Counted from the first letter of the stretch, positions 17,584-28,267 are shown. The stretch is 64,000 bases of DNA from Marinifilum sp. D714 (GCF_030851345.1 NZ_JALPNU010000021.1:1-64000), one strand, 5' to 3'. A program made the numbers and translations. The notes: generated by a model from the letters alone, not told the origin.

Positions 17584-18195
17584 ATGGAGGATGAAAAGAT
17601 TATTGAGGAATTAAGTAGTCAAATTAATCGAAACTTGAAACAAGTAAGAAAAGTGACGTGGTTAATTAAAGGTTACCAGCTAAATGATCATGGTCATGTA
17701 ACACACTTGAATATTGCCAAGTGTAATTTAAAAGGGAAGTGGCCTTCTGCTTTATTTAAATTAACACATTTACAAGTTTTGGATATTCAGGAAAATCAAT
17801 TGGAATCTATTCCCGAAGAAATTAAAGAACTTAGGAACTTATCATGCCTTGATATTCGCAACAATCAGATTCAAGAATTACCTCAATCAATAACTACTTT
17901 ACCAGTGCTTCAAAAGTTATACCTTGGAAATAATCTATTTACCAAAGTTCCTGAATTGATTCAATATTGTGCTACATTAAAACTAATCGATTTTACTGAT
18001 AATTTGTTATCCGAAGGCATAGAGTATATTTTAAAATCTACATCAATAAGCAATATATATCTAAGAAATAACCGTATAAGATACTTTCCTTTCCACCTAC
18101 TTAAACCCAATAGAATTACTGAGTTAAATGTAATGGAAAATAATATTGAAAACCCACAGGAGAATTTATCAAGGGTGAAAAATTTTTTGTTTTAA
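17584..18195 (+). CDS. Leucine-rich-repeat protein
   Basis: A 203-residue protein, probably cytoplasmic, with about five LRR units of the LxxLxLxxNxLxxLP type (LQVLDIQENQLESIPEEI, LSCLDIRNNQIQELPQSI, LQKLYLGNNLFTKVPELI) between roughly residues 40 and 185. LRRs bind other proteins. There is no signal peptide, enzymatic domain or adjacent partner to indicate the target. Confidence 0.8.
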   Translation: MEDEKIIEELSSQINRNLKQVRKVTWLIKGYQLNDHGHVTHLNIAKCNLKGKWPSALFKLTHLQVLDIQENQLESIPEEIKELRNLSCLDIRNNQIQELPQSITTLPVLQKLYLGNNLFTKVPELIQYCATLKLIDFTDNLLSEGIEYILKSTSISNIYLRNNRIRYFPFHLLKPNRITELNVMENNIENPQENLSRVKNFLF

Positions 18196-18201
18196 TAAAA
18201 A

Positions 18202-18236
18202 AAAGGTGACTACAGAGTAAAAAAACAGCCACCTTT
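18202..18236 (-). terminator. Terminator of the minus-strand lipoprotein gene
   Basis: On the minus strand AAAGGTGGCT pairs with AGTCACCTTT (one G-T pair) and is followed by eight T. It begins 6 bp after the lipoprotein stop. Confidence 0.75.
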
Positions 18237-18242
18237 CAATTA

Positions 18243-18767
18243 CTATCTGGGTTTTAGGATTTTATAATTTACTTTCACAACTTCATTTCTGAAAGGCATA
18301 TCATACAAGTTGTAATGATCATCGATATATGGATCATATTCAGGATGAAATTCATCATCGTGTAATGGATATTTACGAATAAAACCTGGGAAACCAGTTG
18401 ATGGATTTAAATCAAACCAGTATACATCCCGAGGGTTCAAATGAATGTATATACGAAAGTCATGCTCATAAACATCGGGGCGGTAAATATAACCGCGCTC
18501 ATTTAGCGAATGGATATCTGCTCGATCCCAATGGGCAACAATTCCATTTACTTCAACCCATCCATTTTCCAGTTGAACAGGCCTACTATTTTTATCCCTG
18601 ATAAAAACCTGTACTTCCTTATTGTTATTGTAATCCTGTGCGATTCGTACAGAAACTTTTAATAGCGATGGATCAGTCAATTCAATATCGCTAAGGGCAG
18701 ATTTGCTGCATGATTGCATGCTCAATAAACCTAGGAGAAATAATAGTGTATATATTCGTGCTTTCAT
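18243..18767 (-). CDS. Predicted lipoprotein of unknown function
   Basis: A 174-residue precursor starting MKARIYTLLFLLGLLSMQSC; the lipobox LSMQSC predicts lipidation. The ATG at 18767 is chosen because it places this signal at the N-terminus (an upstream start at 18803 adds 12 residues). The mature part is beta-rich, with many His, Asp and Tyr residues near the C-terminus (HDDEFHPEYDPYIDDHYNLYD). No family recognised. Confidence 0.7.
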   Translation of the reverse strand: MKARIYTLLFLLGLLSMQSCSKSALSDIELTDPSLLKVSVRIAQDYNNNKEVQVFIRDKNSRPVQLENGWVEVNGIVAHWDRADIHSLNERGYIYRPDVYEHDFRIYIHLNPRDVYWFDLNPSTGFPGFIRKYPLHDDEFHPEYDPYIDDHYNLYDMPFRNEVVKVNYKILKPR

Positions 18768-18963
18768 ATTTTTATAGTATTGATTTACTACTATGACAGC
18801 CATCTAAACTAATACACGTATTAAAAAGATGATTTTTTGGCAAGAAATTGAAAAAATTAAATCTATTACCTGCCTTTTGCTAAATATTTTAATTATCCTA
18901 TAGATAAAATTGTTTTCATGCTAGGTATAAATCTATATATTTGACCTGTATAATACTTGCCTT

Positions 18964-20826
18964 ATGAAAAGCTTTCTACTTACTATACTTCTTTTAATAT
19001 TATTTTTTTCAAACTGCAATGCTAATTCTACTATACAAACAAATAGGCTTGATAGTTTGGAAACAAAACTTATCAGTACTTCAGGACAAGCAAAGCTAGA
19101 TGTATTATTGAAACTTTGTGAAAGCCTGGTGGAAAAAGATTCTGAGAAATGTATTCTTTACAGTAGGCAGGCCCTTGATTTGGCTAGAGAATTGAGACAA
19201 GCTGATAATGAAATTGAGGCATTAATATATTTGGGGCGCGAACACTCTAATTTGGGAAATTATTTTGAAGGTCTTCAGACATTTAAGAAAGCCCAAAAAA
19301 TTGCTATTGAAAATGACTTGGATTATTCTTTAGTAAATGCATTGAACGAAATAGGAATTACTTATTTTCATATAGGAAACTATAAAGAAGCTCAGACCTA
19401 TTATTTCAAAGCCCTCGAAAAGGCTGAATTAATAGGGTATAAAGAAAGGGTAATAGTCTTGCAGAATAATATTGCAATTATCTATTCCATTTATAAAGAT
19501 CACGATAAAGCTCTGGAATTATTTACTAACTTGTTGCATATCTACGAAAATGAAAATGATTCAATTCAGATTGCACTTACTTCAGTTAACATTTCTAATA
19601 TATACGATGAATTAGGCAAATACGAAGAGGGATTACAATATTTAAATAAAGCCATCCCTATTTTTATTTCTTCGGGAAATAAACTGAAACTTTCGTCTAC
19701 CTTAAATAATCGAGGAAGTATTTATTTTAAAGTAGGGAAAGTTGATAAGGCATTGAATGATTATAGGGATGCATTAAAAATTGCAGAACAGAATAATTTT
19801 GAAAGTGGCATTATTTCCTCATCTATAAATTTAGGACAATATTTCCTATATAATAAGAGAAATGAAAAAGCAATCGAGTTCTATGAAAAAGCACTAAAAA
19901 TATCACTTGAAAACCATGATAAAGCACGTGTAATGGAATGTTATGAAGGACTTGCCAATGCATACGAATTATCAGGGAATTATAAAATGGCATTGAGTAA
20001 TACACGACTTTATATCTCATACAAGGATGAAATATATAATGAGAAAACTCAGAAGCAAATTAGTGAGATTCAAATAAAGTACGAAACTGAAAAAAAAGAG
20101 AATGAGATTGAGTTTTTACAAGCTCGTATAAAAACACAAAAGAGAAATCTTCTTATTATTCTGGGTGGTTTACTTGTTATCAGCGTGCTGATATTGAGAC
20201 TTCTGAGGTTAAAGCAGACTAGTCTGGAACGGAAAAACCTTCTTTTAGAACAAGAAAAACAAATGGATCAGCTTGCCCTGCAAAAAATGGAAGCTGAAAC
20301 AAGAGAAAAGGAACAGGAGAACTTACGATTGAACGAAGAGATGATGGCCAATGAGGAGATTAACAGGTTGAAGCAACTCAAGTACAAAACAGAATTGAAA
20401 CACAAAGAGCGAGAGTTAGCAGCCAATGCTTTGCACATGGTAAGTAAAAACGAAACGCTGAATAGTTTTAAAAAACTTGCAGAAGATGCATTACTGGCTC
20501 AAAATGCTGAAGTAAAAATAGCTTTAAGAAAGCTGATTCAAGAAATAGAAAGTAATATTCACTTAGACCAGGATTGGGATAAGTTTAAAATGCACTTCGA
20601 GGAAGTGCATCAGGGATTTTTTAAGAGTTTGTTGGAGAGGCATGCCGATTTGAACACAAATGAGTTAAGGTTTTGCGCCTATCTGAGGTTGAATTTGGAT
20701 GCCAAAGAAATTGCCAGAATCTTAAATATTTCTGTTAATGCTATTGAGAAACGTCGATATAGATTGAGAAAAAAGCTAAGTTTAGAGTCAACTGATAGCT
20801 TATTTGAATATATAAATCGATTCTAA
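18964..20826 (+). CDS. TPR sensor with C-terminal LuxR-type HTH
   Basis: A 620-residue protein: signal peptide (~1-20), seven or so periplasmic TPR units (~55-345), one TM helix (~392-412), a long cytoplasmic coiled coil (~415-500), and a LuxR-like helix-turn-helix at the C-terminus (LDAKEIARILNISVNAIEKRRYRLRKKL). This layout is common in Bacteroidota one-component regulators that read a periplasmic state and bind DNA directly. It precedes the ECF-sigma/SusCD locus on the same strand and may influence it. The ligand is unknown. Confidence 0.82.
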   Translation: MKSFLLTILLLILFFSNCNANSTIQTNRLDSLETKLISTSGQAKLDVLLKLCESLVEKDSEKCILYSRQALDLARELRQADNEIEALIYLGREHSNLGNYFEGLQTFKKAQKIAIENDLDYSLVNALNEIGITYFHIGNYKEAQTYYFKALEKAELIGYKERVIVLQNNIAIIYSIYKDHDKALELFTNLLHIYENENDSIQIALTSVNISNIYDELGKYEEGLQYLNKAIPIFISSGNKLKLSSTLNNRGSIYFKVGKVDKALNDYRDALKIAEQNNFESGIISSSINLGQYFLYNKRNEKAIEFYEKALKISLENHDKARVMECYEGLANAYELSGNYKMALSNTRLYISYKDEIYNEKTQKQISEIQIKYETEKKENEIEFLQARIKTQKRNLLIILGGLLVISVLILRLLRLKQTSLERKNLLLEQEKQMDQLALQKMEAETREKEQENLRLNEEMMANEEINRLKQLKYKTELKHKERELAANALHMVSKNETLNSFKKLAEDALLAQNAEVKIALRKLIQEIESNIHLDQDWDKFKMHFEEVHQGFFKSLLERHADLNTNELRFCAYLRLNLDAKEIARILNISVNAIEKRRYRLRKKLSLESTDSLFEYINRF

Positions 20827-20937
20827 TTTCATGTTAAAAGTAAGTTCTAAATGTCCACTGCATGGCAAATAAGAATGTGATGATCTATATACTGAAACTT
20901 GATCAATAAACACCATTAAAATTCCACTTTTTAACTA

Positions 20938-20987
20938 GCGACCCCTTTTGTCTGGGTATGCAATAAGCTTGCGACCCCTTTTGTCTG
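20938..20987 (+). promoter_or_regulatory. 17-bp perfect direct repeat upstream of ECF sigma gene
   Basis: GCGACCCCTTTTGTCTG occurs at 20938-20954 and again at 20971-20987, a 33-bp period. It lies 119-168 bp before the sigma-factor start and after the TPR-LuxR gene. A regulator site is plausible; a small duplication is the alternative. Confidence 0.45.
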
Positions 20988-21105
20988 TGTTGTAGGTTAG
21001 GTGTTTACGCAATTGTTGAGATAATTTTAAACGCAAGAATTTGAAGTCTCCCAAAGCTTCTGAATTCTTTGAAAAATTATTAACCAACAATAAATACCAG
21101 CCAGA

Positions 21106-21624
21106 GTGAAAAGGAAGACAAAAGAATTCCGACAGTTTTTTGAAAGTTTTTACCCAATGCTGTGTTTGTTTGCTCAAAAGTATGTACAAGATTCGGATGT
21201 AGCAGCAGATATGGTTCAAGAATCTTTCATTAAGCTTTGGAAAGGAAAGGATGATTTTAAGAATCAAAATGCGGTTAAAGCTTTCTTGTATACTGTAACA
21301 AGAAACAATTGTCTGAATTATCTAAAACACAATAAAATTGTTTTGGACCACAGTTTACAGGCTATGGAGAAAGACTTATTTTATAGAGATCATATTATAG
21401 AACAGGAAACCTATAAAGCGATTCATGATGCCATAGAAGTTTTACCATCACAAGGAAAGCGCGTAGTTGAAATGAGCATGAGAGGGATAAAAAATCCTGA
21501 AATTGCTGAGCGATTAAGCATTTCAGTAAACACGGTAAAATCTGTAAAGGCCAATGCATATCGTTTACTTCGATTAAGATTACAGGATGTTGTTGTTATC
21601 CTGATGATTTTACTGTCTCTATAA
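21106..21624 (+). CDS. ECF RNA polymerase sigma factor (Bacteroidota SusCD type)
   Basis: A 172-residue sigma-70 factor with region 2 (AADMVQESFIKLWKG, about 30-80) and region 4 (PSQGKRVVEMSMRGIKNPEIAERLSISVNTVKSVKANA, about 113-160). The only usable start is GTG at 21106, since an in-frame stop lies 15 bp upstream. Translation may therefore be weak, which would suit a regulator. Such factors direct polymerase to the adjacent TonB-receptor operon when released by the FecR-type anti-sigma factor encoded next. Confidence 0.92.
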   Translation: MKRKTKEFRQFFESFYPMLCLFAQKYVQDSDVAADMVQESFIKLWKGKDDFKNQNAVKAFLYTVTRNNCLNYLKHNKIVLDHSLQAMEKDLFYRDHIIEQETYKAIHDAIEVLPSQGKRVVEMSMRGIKNPEIAERLSISVNTVKSVKANAYRLLRLRLQDVVVILMILLSL

Positions 21625-21765
21625 TGACATTATTGCACATACAATGGGTTAAATAATTAGAAAATGTTAGGGCTTATAGGAGCTCTGGCATTTTTTTTTG
21701 CAAAAAAAATAATTGATACCCACCCACTTTTATTTCTGGATTGTTTTAGCACTAAATATTTTTAA

Positions 21766-22950
21766 ATGGATAAAATTGACAACAACATAAGAATATCTCA
21801 ATTGATTGCTCGAGAGGTGAATTATGAACTCACCAGAGAAGAGAAACTTGAGTTAGACAATTGGTTGAATGAAAGCAAAGAAAATCTTGATTTGTATTAT
21901 AGCATTCGCAATCGTGAAAAATTTTTGGATTGGGATCAACGCTTACATCAAATAAATATTGTAGAGGGATGGAATAGATTCGAATCTACCATTAAACCAC
22001 GTAGAAACATTGACGCTTTTAAAACGGTTTTAAGATATGCGGCGGTTATTCTGATTCCTCTGTTTTTATCTGGTATTGGATACTATATATATACTGACCT
22101 TTCCCACTTGCCTGAACAGTATGCAAAAGTGAATAGTTCTAAACAATCGAAATCAAAGGCAAGATTAATTCTAGCAGATGGTAGCAAAGTAAACCTTGAA
22201 AATGAAGAAAATGTTGATTTGAAAGAGAAAGATGGAACCTTGATTGAAAGAAATGCAGGAAGTCTGAAATATCAGAATAGAGCAAATGCGAAATCAAACG
22301 TCCTTTATAATACTGTAGAAATTCCCAATGGAGCCAATTATCAGCTTTGTTTGACCGATGGAACCACAGTTTATTTGAATTCGATGAGTGCATTGAAATT
22401 TCCTACCAAATTTTCTGGTAAAACAAGGGAAGTGCAATTAACCGGAGAGGCCTACTTCGAGGTAGCCAAAGATAGGGAACATCCATTTTTAGTGAATGTG
22501 TCAGGAACAAGAATAGAGGTCTTGGGAACTTCCTTCAATGTAAAAGCTTACAGTGATGAAAGTGAAATTGTTACCACTTTGGTTGAAGGGAATGTAAAGG
22601 TAAATGCTTCTGTGAGTGGAAAATCTACATTACTTAAACCTGGACAACAGGCTGTAGTTGATGATAAAATGAGAGAAATACTTGTTCAGGATGTTGATGT
22701 AGATCTGTTTACATCATGGAAGGAAGGTATCTTTTTGTTTAAGGCAAAGAGACTTGAAGACATCATGAATGAATTGACTCGTTGGTACGATTTAAAAGTT
22801 TTTTACATGAATCCAGTAGTAAAAGATCTTCGTTTTGGAGGTCATTTTAACAAGGATGAAGAAATTGAATCCATTATGGAAATGTTTGAATTAACCAGAA
22901 AAATAAATGTAGAAGTAAATGGAAGAACCATTCTAATTAGTGCAAAATAA
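21766..22950 (+). CDS. FecR-family anti-sigma factor
   Basis: A 394-residue protein: cytoplasmic N-terminal anti-sigma segment (~1-85), one TM helix (~87-107), periplasmic FecR domain (~125-290, with VEIPNGANYQLCLTDGTTVYLNS and EVQLTGEAYFEVAKD), and a C-terminal DUF4974/STN-like domain. It should hold the ECF factor at the membrane and release it when the STN domain of the following SusC reports substrate. It lies 141 bp after the sigma gene. Confidence 0.92.
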   Translation: MDKIDNNIRISQLIAREVNYELTREEKLELDNWLNESKENLDLYYSIRNREKFLDWDQRLHQINIVEGWNRFESTIKPRRNIDAFKTVLRYAAVILIPLFLSGIGYYIYTDLSHLPEQYAKVNSSKQSKSKARLILADGSKVNLENEENVDLKEKDGTLIERNAGSLKYQNRANAKSNVLYNTVEIPNGANYQLCLTDGTTVYLNSMSALKFPTKFSGKTREVQLTGEAYFEVAKDREHPFLVNVSGTRIEVLGTSFNVKAYSDESEIVTTLVEGNVKVNASVSGKSTLLKPGQQAVVDDKMREILVQDVDVDLFTSWKEGIFLFKAKRLEDIMNELTRWYDLKVFYMNPVVKDLRFGGHFNKDEEIESIMEMFELTRKINVEVNGRTILISAK

Positions 22951-23039
22951 AACAGGAAATGCTGTAACATTTCCTGCGTCAGATATTTCTGCTGTAACAG
23001 AAATAAAAATTTAAGTGTAACCTAAATTAACACAAAGTT

Positions 23040-26000
23040 ATGAAAAAATGTTGGAACGATGGCTTTCGAATCCGAAAGTTGTTTAAAATGTTGTTATTTA
23101 TGAAGATACTAGCCTTGTTTTTACTGGCCAGTGTGATGAGCGTATCGGCAAATACCTTAGCGCAGGATGCCAGAGTTACCCTTAACTTGAATGGGGCAGA
23201 CCTTGAGCAGGTACTGTGGGAGATTCACGAACAAACAGGCCTGATCTTCCTTTACAGCTCGGAAGATGTTGAGGGAGTAAACGATGTATCCGTTGAAGCA
23301 AAGGATGAAACAGTTAAATCTGTACTGAAACATTGCTTAAAAGACAGTGAACTTGAATATGAATTCAAGAAAGAAGCAATTACACTTCGAAAGAGTGTAA
23401 AGCAGGGCCAACCATCGGGAGAGGCTCAACAAGAGAAGACAAGAAAGATTTCCGGAGTGGTCGTAGATGATCAAGGGCTTTCTCTACCTGGAGTGTCTGT
23501 TTTGTTAAAAGGAACAACAACAGGAGTTTCCACTAATTTCGATGGGGAGTTTACATTGGAAATCCCTGCCACAGGAAAATCTACATTACTTTTTTCTTTT
23601 ATTGGAATGCAATCTCAGGAGGTGATTGTAACCAATCAAACGAATCTGAATATTATAATGACAACCGACTCAGAGCAATTGGGAGAGGTAGTTGTTGTAT
23701 CAGATGGTTTTCGTAAGGTCGATCGTCGTTTGTTTACCGGTTCTGCTGCAACGGTAAAGGCTGAAGAGGCCAAAGTAGCTGGTGTTGTTGATGTAGGGCA
23801 AATGCTGGAAGGTAAGGCTGCTGGTGTATCTGTACAAACCGTATCCGGAACCTTTGGTGCTGCACCTAAAATTCGCGTTCGTGGTGCCTCTTCCATTTAT
23901 GGAGATCAGAAACCTCTTTGGGTTGTGGATAATGTAGTATTGGAAGATGTTGTAGATGTTTCTCCTGATGATCTATCATCTGGTGATGCTGCTACGCTAA
24001 TTAGTTCTGCGGTTGCTGGATTGAACTCTGATGATATTGAAAAATTTGAGATTTTGAAGGATGCTTCGGCTACTGCATTGTATGGTGCACGAGCGATGAA
24101 TGGAGTAATCGTTATTACCACCAAGCGCGGGAAAAAAGGTGCTACTTCCGTTTCATATTCGGGAGAATTTACAATGAGATTAAAGCCATCTTATTCAAAC
24201 TATAATATCATGAATTCTCGTGAGCAGATGTCTGTTTATCGTGAATTGGAAGCGAAGGGCTGGTTGAACCATGCGGAGATCTCGCGTCAGAAAAATGGTG
24301 GGATTTACAAGAAGATGTACGATTTAATCAATACCTACGATCCGACAACTGGTTTTGGTCTGCAAAATACCCCTGAAGCACGAGCTAAGTTCTTACAGAA
24401 ATACGAAATGACCAATACCGATTGGTTTGACGAGTTGTTTACCAATAATATAACTCAAAATCACTCAGTTAGTTTAAGAGGTGGTAATGATAAGAGTGCT
24501 TTCTATTTCTCAACAAGTTATTACGGAGATAAGGGATGGTCGATTGCTGATGAAGTAGATCGATACACAGTGAATGCCAATGCCTCTGTACAACTAAATG
24601 AAAAATTGAAGATTGGTTTTATCACGGCAGGTTCGTTTCGTCAGCAAAAAGCTCCTGGTACCGTGAGTCGTACAGAAGATCCGATAAATGGTGAATACAG
24701 CCGTGATTTTGATATCAATCCATTCTCTTACGCATTGAACACCAGTAGAGTGTTGCGTCCATATGATGACAATGGAAACCTGGAATACTATCGTATGAAT
24801 TATGCCGATTTCAACATCATCAATGAGATGAAAAACAACTATCTGGATATTGATATGTTGGATTTGAAATTGCAGGCAAATATCGATTATGAATTGGTAA
24901 AGGGACTGGATCTGAATTTTGTTGGTTCGTTAAGATATGTGAAATCTACCCAGGAGCACAAAATTTTAGAAAATTCAAATATGGCATCGGCATACAGAGC
25001 AGCTGATACCTATGAGATTGCTAAGAACAACAAGTTCTTGTTTAAAGATTTAGAAACTCCAAACTCATTACCTAAAGTTGTTCTTCCTAAGGGAGGGTTC
25101 TATAATAAGCGTGACAATAGCTTGTTGAACTATTACTTTAGAGGAACTGCCAATTGGAACAAGATCTTTGATGAGATTCATATTGTGAATGTGATGGGTG
25201 GTACGGAGATTAAATCTTCCAACAGACAAAATAGCTTCTTCGATGGCATTGGTTACCAGTGGGAAAGAGGTGGTATACCTTACATTGATCCTGACTTTGT
25301 AAGACATCAGTTGCAGAACGGAAAATCTTACTATGGTATGCAAGAGTATCGTGACCGTTTCGCAGCATTCTTTGCGACAGGAAGTTATTCTTATGCTGGT
25401 AAATACACGATCAATGGTACCTTCCGTTACGATGGTTCAAACCAGTTGGGGAAATCTACTTCAGCTCGTTGGTTGCCTACCTGGAATGTGAGTGGATCCT
25501 GGAATGCACATGAGGAGGATTTCTTAAACGATTCCAATACAATTTCTCATCTGTCATTTAGAGCTACTTACGGGTTGACAGCAAGTATGGGAGCTGCAAA
25601 CAACTCATCATTGGTATTGATGAATCAGGTGACGGACCGTCCTTACATTTCAGAGCAGGAATCTCAAATGTACATTGATGGCCTGGAGAATTCAGAGCTG
25701 ACATGGGAAAAGCAGTATGAAACCAATGTGGGGATGGATTTAGGTTTGTTCCGTAACAGAATTAACCTGAGTGTGGATGCATACCAACGTAAAGGTTTTG
25801 ATTTGATTGCTTACATCAAAACTTCTGGTATTGGTGGTGAATTCTGGAAATTTGCCAACTATGCCGATATGGAATCTCATGGTATTGAGTTTACGCTAAC
25901 CACACACAATGTAAAGACTGATGATTTCAAATGGAAAACCAACTTGACTTTTGCTTACAACAAGAACGAGATTACGAAGTTGAAATCTTTCCAGAATATT

Positions 26001-26702
26001 TACAACCTGGTGAAAGATGTTGGAGGACCATTGGAGGGATATCCGGTGAGAAGTTTGTTCTCGATTAAATACAAGGGACTGAATAGTGAAGGTTTACCTA
26101 CATTTATTAACGAAAAAGGTGAAACTACAGTTAGTGATTTGGATTTTCAGTCAAACGACATCGATCATCTCAAGTATGAAGGATCTATTGATCCAAAAGT
26201 TACAGGTGGTTTAGGTAATGTTTTCACTTATAAAAACTGGAAGTTGAATGTATTCATGACCTACCAATTTGGAAATAAGGTAAGATTACGTCCTCAGTTC
26301 AAAGCGAAATATTCAGATCTGGATGCAATGCCTAAGGAGTTTTACGACCGTTGGATGCTAAAGGGTGATGAAGAGATTACCGATATTCCAACCATATTAT
26401 CGCAGCGTCAGTACAATGTAAACTATAGCAAGGCTTACAATGGATACAATTTATCTACAGCACGTGTTGCTGATGGTTCTTTTGTAAGAATGAAAGAGAT
26501 CTCTCTTGCTTACAGCCTGCCTAAAAAATTCTTATCAGGTATTGGATTTAACAGTGCTTCCCTGAAGTTGCAAGGATCGAATTTATTCCTAATACATTCT
26601 GATGATAAGCTGAATGGACAAGATCCTGAGTTTATGGGTTCAGGAGGTGTAGCAATGCCGGTTCCTAAGCAATATACCTTATCGGTAAAACTTGGTTTTT
26701 AA
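23040..26702 (+). CDS. SusC-like TonB-dependent transducer with STN domain
   Basis: A 1220-residue outer-membrane protein: signal peptide with an N-terminal extension (~1-42), STN signalling domain (~43-118), carboxypeptidase-like beta domain (~135-215, ISGVVVDDQGLSLPGVSVLLKGTTTGV), TonB plug (~235-350) and a 22-strand barrel ending KQYTLSVKLGF. It imports a bulky ligand captured with SusD, using TonB energy, and signals to FecR. The STN domain with adjacent sigma/anti-sigma genes shows FecA-style trans-envelope regulation. Confidence 0.93.
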   Translation: MKKCWNDGFRIRKLFKMLLFMKILALFLLASVMSVSANTLAQDARVTLNLNGADLEQVLWEIHEQTGLIFLYSSEDVEGVNDVSVEAKDETVKSVLKHCLKDSELEYEFKKEAITLRKSVKQGQPSGEAQQEKTRKISGVVVDDQGLSLPGVSVLLKGTTTGVSTNFDGEFTLEIPATGKSTLLFSFIGMQSQEVIVTNQTNLNIIMTTDSEQLGEVVVVSDGFRKVDRRLFTGSAATVKAEEAKVAGVVDVGQMLEGKAAGVSVQTVSGTFGAAPKIRVRGASSIYGDQKPLWVVDNVVLEDVVDVSPDDLSSGDAATLISSAVAGLNSDDIEKFEILKDASATALYGARAMNGVIVITTKRGKKGATSVSYSGEFTMRLKPSYSNYNIMNSREQMSVYRELEAKGWLNHAEISRQKNGGIYKKMYDLINTYDPTTGFGLQNTPEARAKFLQKYEMTNTDWFDELFTNNITQNHSVSLRGGNDKSAFYFSTSYYGDKGWSIADEVDRYTVNANASVQLNEKLKIGFITAGSFRQQKAPGTVSRTEDPINGEYSRDFDINPFSYALNTSRVLRPYDDNGNLEYYRMNYADFNIINEMKNNYLDIDMLDLKLQANIDYELVKGLDLNFVGSLRYVKSTQEHKILENSNMASAYRAADTYEIAKNNKFLFKDLETPNSLPKVVLPKGGFYNKRDNSLLNYYFRGTANWNKIFDEIHIVNVMGGTEIKSSNRQNSFFDGIGYQWERGGIPYIDPDFVRHQLQNGKSYYGMQEYRDRFAAFFATGSYSYAGKYTINGTFRYDGSNQLGKSTSARWLPTWNVSGSWNAHEEDFLNDSNTISHLSFRATYGLTASMGAANNSSLVLMNQVTDRPYISEQESQMYIDGLENSELTWEKQYETNVGMDLGLFRNRINLSVDAYQRKGFDLIAYIKTSGIGGEFWKFANYADMESHGIEFTLTTHNVKTDDFKWKTNLTFAYNKNEITKLKSFQNIYNLVKDVGGPLEGYPVRSLFSIKYKGLNSEGLPTFINEKGETTVSDLDFQSNDIDHLKYEGSIDPKVTGGLGNVFTYKNWKLNVFMTYQFGNKVRLRPQFKAKYSDLDAMPKEFYDRWMLKGDEEITDIPTILSQRQYNVNYSKAYNGYNLSTARVADGSFVRMKEISLAYSLPKKFLSGIGFNSASLKLQGSNLFLIHSDDKLNGQDPEFMGSGGVAMPVPKQYTLSVKLGF

Positions 26703-26733
26703 ATAGTGAAGAAGATCGATAAAAAATAAGACA

Positions 26734-28245
26734 ATGAAGAAAATTAAAAATATAGCCTTAGTCTTTTTGGGGATGACCATGTTGTCTTCATGTAATGACT
26801 ACTTAGATGAAACACCTGATAACAGGACTGTTTTGGATTCACCTGAAGCGGTGAGCGAATTGTTGGTATCAGCTTACCCTGAAGCTTTCTATCATGGATT
26901 TGCTGAAGTAATGTCTGATAATGCAGGAGATAAGGGAGTTGGACAATATGTTGCAGAATATATACCCAATGGAGATGCTTACTACTGGGAGGATACAGCT
27001 TCCGATTCGTACGATACGCCTACCTTTTATTGGAATGCTTGTTATGCTGCAATTGCTGCAGCCAATCACGCTTTAGATGCGATTGAAAAGGTTTCGGATA
27101 AAGAAAATTATACCGCCCAAAAGGGAGAGGCCCTGGCAGCACGTGCCTATGCACATTTTATGTTGGTGAATTTGTTTGGAAAGCACTACAATCCTGCTAC
27201 TGCAGAGAGCGATTTGGGAGTGCCTTTTGTTGAAGAACCAGAGAAAGTAGTATTTAAAGATTACAAAAGAGCTTCAGTAAAAGAGGTATATGACAAAATT
27301 GAGACTGATATTGAGGAAGCAGCCAAGCTGATTAGAGATGATAGTTATGCTGTTGGTAAATATCACTTTACACAGGCGGCGCTTCATGCATTTGCATCAC
27401 GTTTCTATTTGTTCAAAGGCGACTGGGATAAAGTAATTGAGCATTCAGATATTGTTCTGGGTAGTGATCCATCAAGTAAATTGAGAGACTGGAACGGAAA
27501 ATATCTTACCTATGAAGCAAGTGAACTTTGGGCGCAGTATACAAAGGCTGAAGAAGCTTCTAATATCATGTTGGCCAGAGGTTATACCAATTGGGGGAAT
27601 GGTGCTGTTGTATTCCGCTATTCTCTTTCGGCTCCTAAGATTGGTGAGTTGTTTGGGAAAGACCCAATCACAGATGAAATGCGTTTCGAAATGACGATTG
27701 GCGACAAAGTTTTGTATGCCGCGAGTTCACAGCAGCTAGGATTTATCCCGAAATTTAAAGGCAGAATTGAAAGTCATGACAACAATCCTGATCAGGGATA
27801 TGCTAATATGGTTGCACCGCTTTTTACCACAGAAGAAGTTCTGTTTAACAGGGCTGAAGCCTACCTGATGAAAAAAGATTATGCTGCTGTATTAACGGAT
27901 TTGGACAGCTATCTTCAAAAAAGGGTTAGATCATATAATCCGGAAAACAAAGTTGATTTGGAGAAAATACAGAAGGAATATGAAATGGCTGATGGACCTG
28001 AATTGGCTCCTTACTACACAGTTGAAGAGGGACAGAAATACTACTTATGGTATTTGTTGGATTTGCGTCGTCGTGAGTTTGTTCATGAAGGAATCAGATG
28101 GTTCGATGTGAAGCGATTCAATTTTGAAATTACTCATGATATTATTGATGGTGGCTCGATTACCTTACCGAAGGATGATAATCGCAGAGTGATTCAAATT
28201 CCTGAACAAGCGATCGCTATTGGTTTGCAAGCAAACCCTAGATAA
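26734..28245 (+). CDS. SusD-like (RagB) surface lipoprotein
   Basis: A 503-residue lipoprotein with lipobox in MLSSC near residue 20. It has the SusD_2/RagB helical TPR scaffold and the typical C-terminal segment YLWYLLDLRRREFVHEGIRWFDVKRF. It lies 31 bp after susC and forms the lid of the SusCD complex. The ligand may be peptide rather than glycan, because no CAZyme is encoded nearby and a metallopeptidase follows. Confidence 0.92.
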   Translation: MKKIKNIALVFLGMTMLSSCNDYLDETPDNRTVLDSPEAVSELLVSAYPEAFYHGFAEVMSDNAGDKGVGQYVAEYIPNGDAYYWEDTASDSYDTPTFYWNACYAAIAAANHALDAIEKVSDKENYTAQKGEALAARAYAHFMLVNLFGKHYNPATAESDLGVPFVEEPEKVVFKDYKRASVKEVYDKIETDIEEAAKLIRDDSYAVGKYHFTQAALHAFASRFYLFKGDWDKVIEHSDIVLGSDPSSKLRDWNGKYLTYEASELWAQYTKAEEASNIMLARGYTNWGNGAVVFRYSLSAPKIGELFGKDPITDEMRFEMTIGDKVLYAASSQQLGFIPKFKGRIESHDNNPDQGYANMVAPLFTTEEVLFNRAEAYLMKKDYAAVLTDLDSYLQKRVRSYNPENKVDLEKIQKEYEMADGPELAPYYTVEEGQKYYLWYLLDLRRREFVHEGIRWFDVKRFNFEITHDIIDGGSITLPKDDNRRVIQIPEQAIAIGLQANPR

Positions 28246-28267
28246 ACAAGGAAAGAAATGAGTTATT

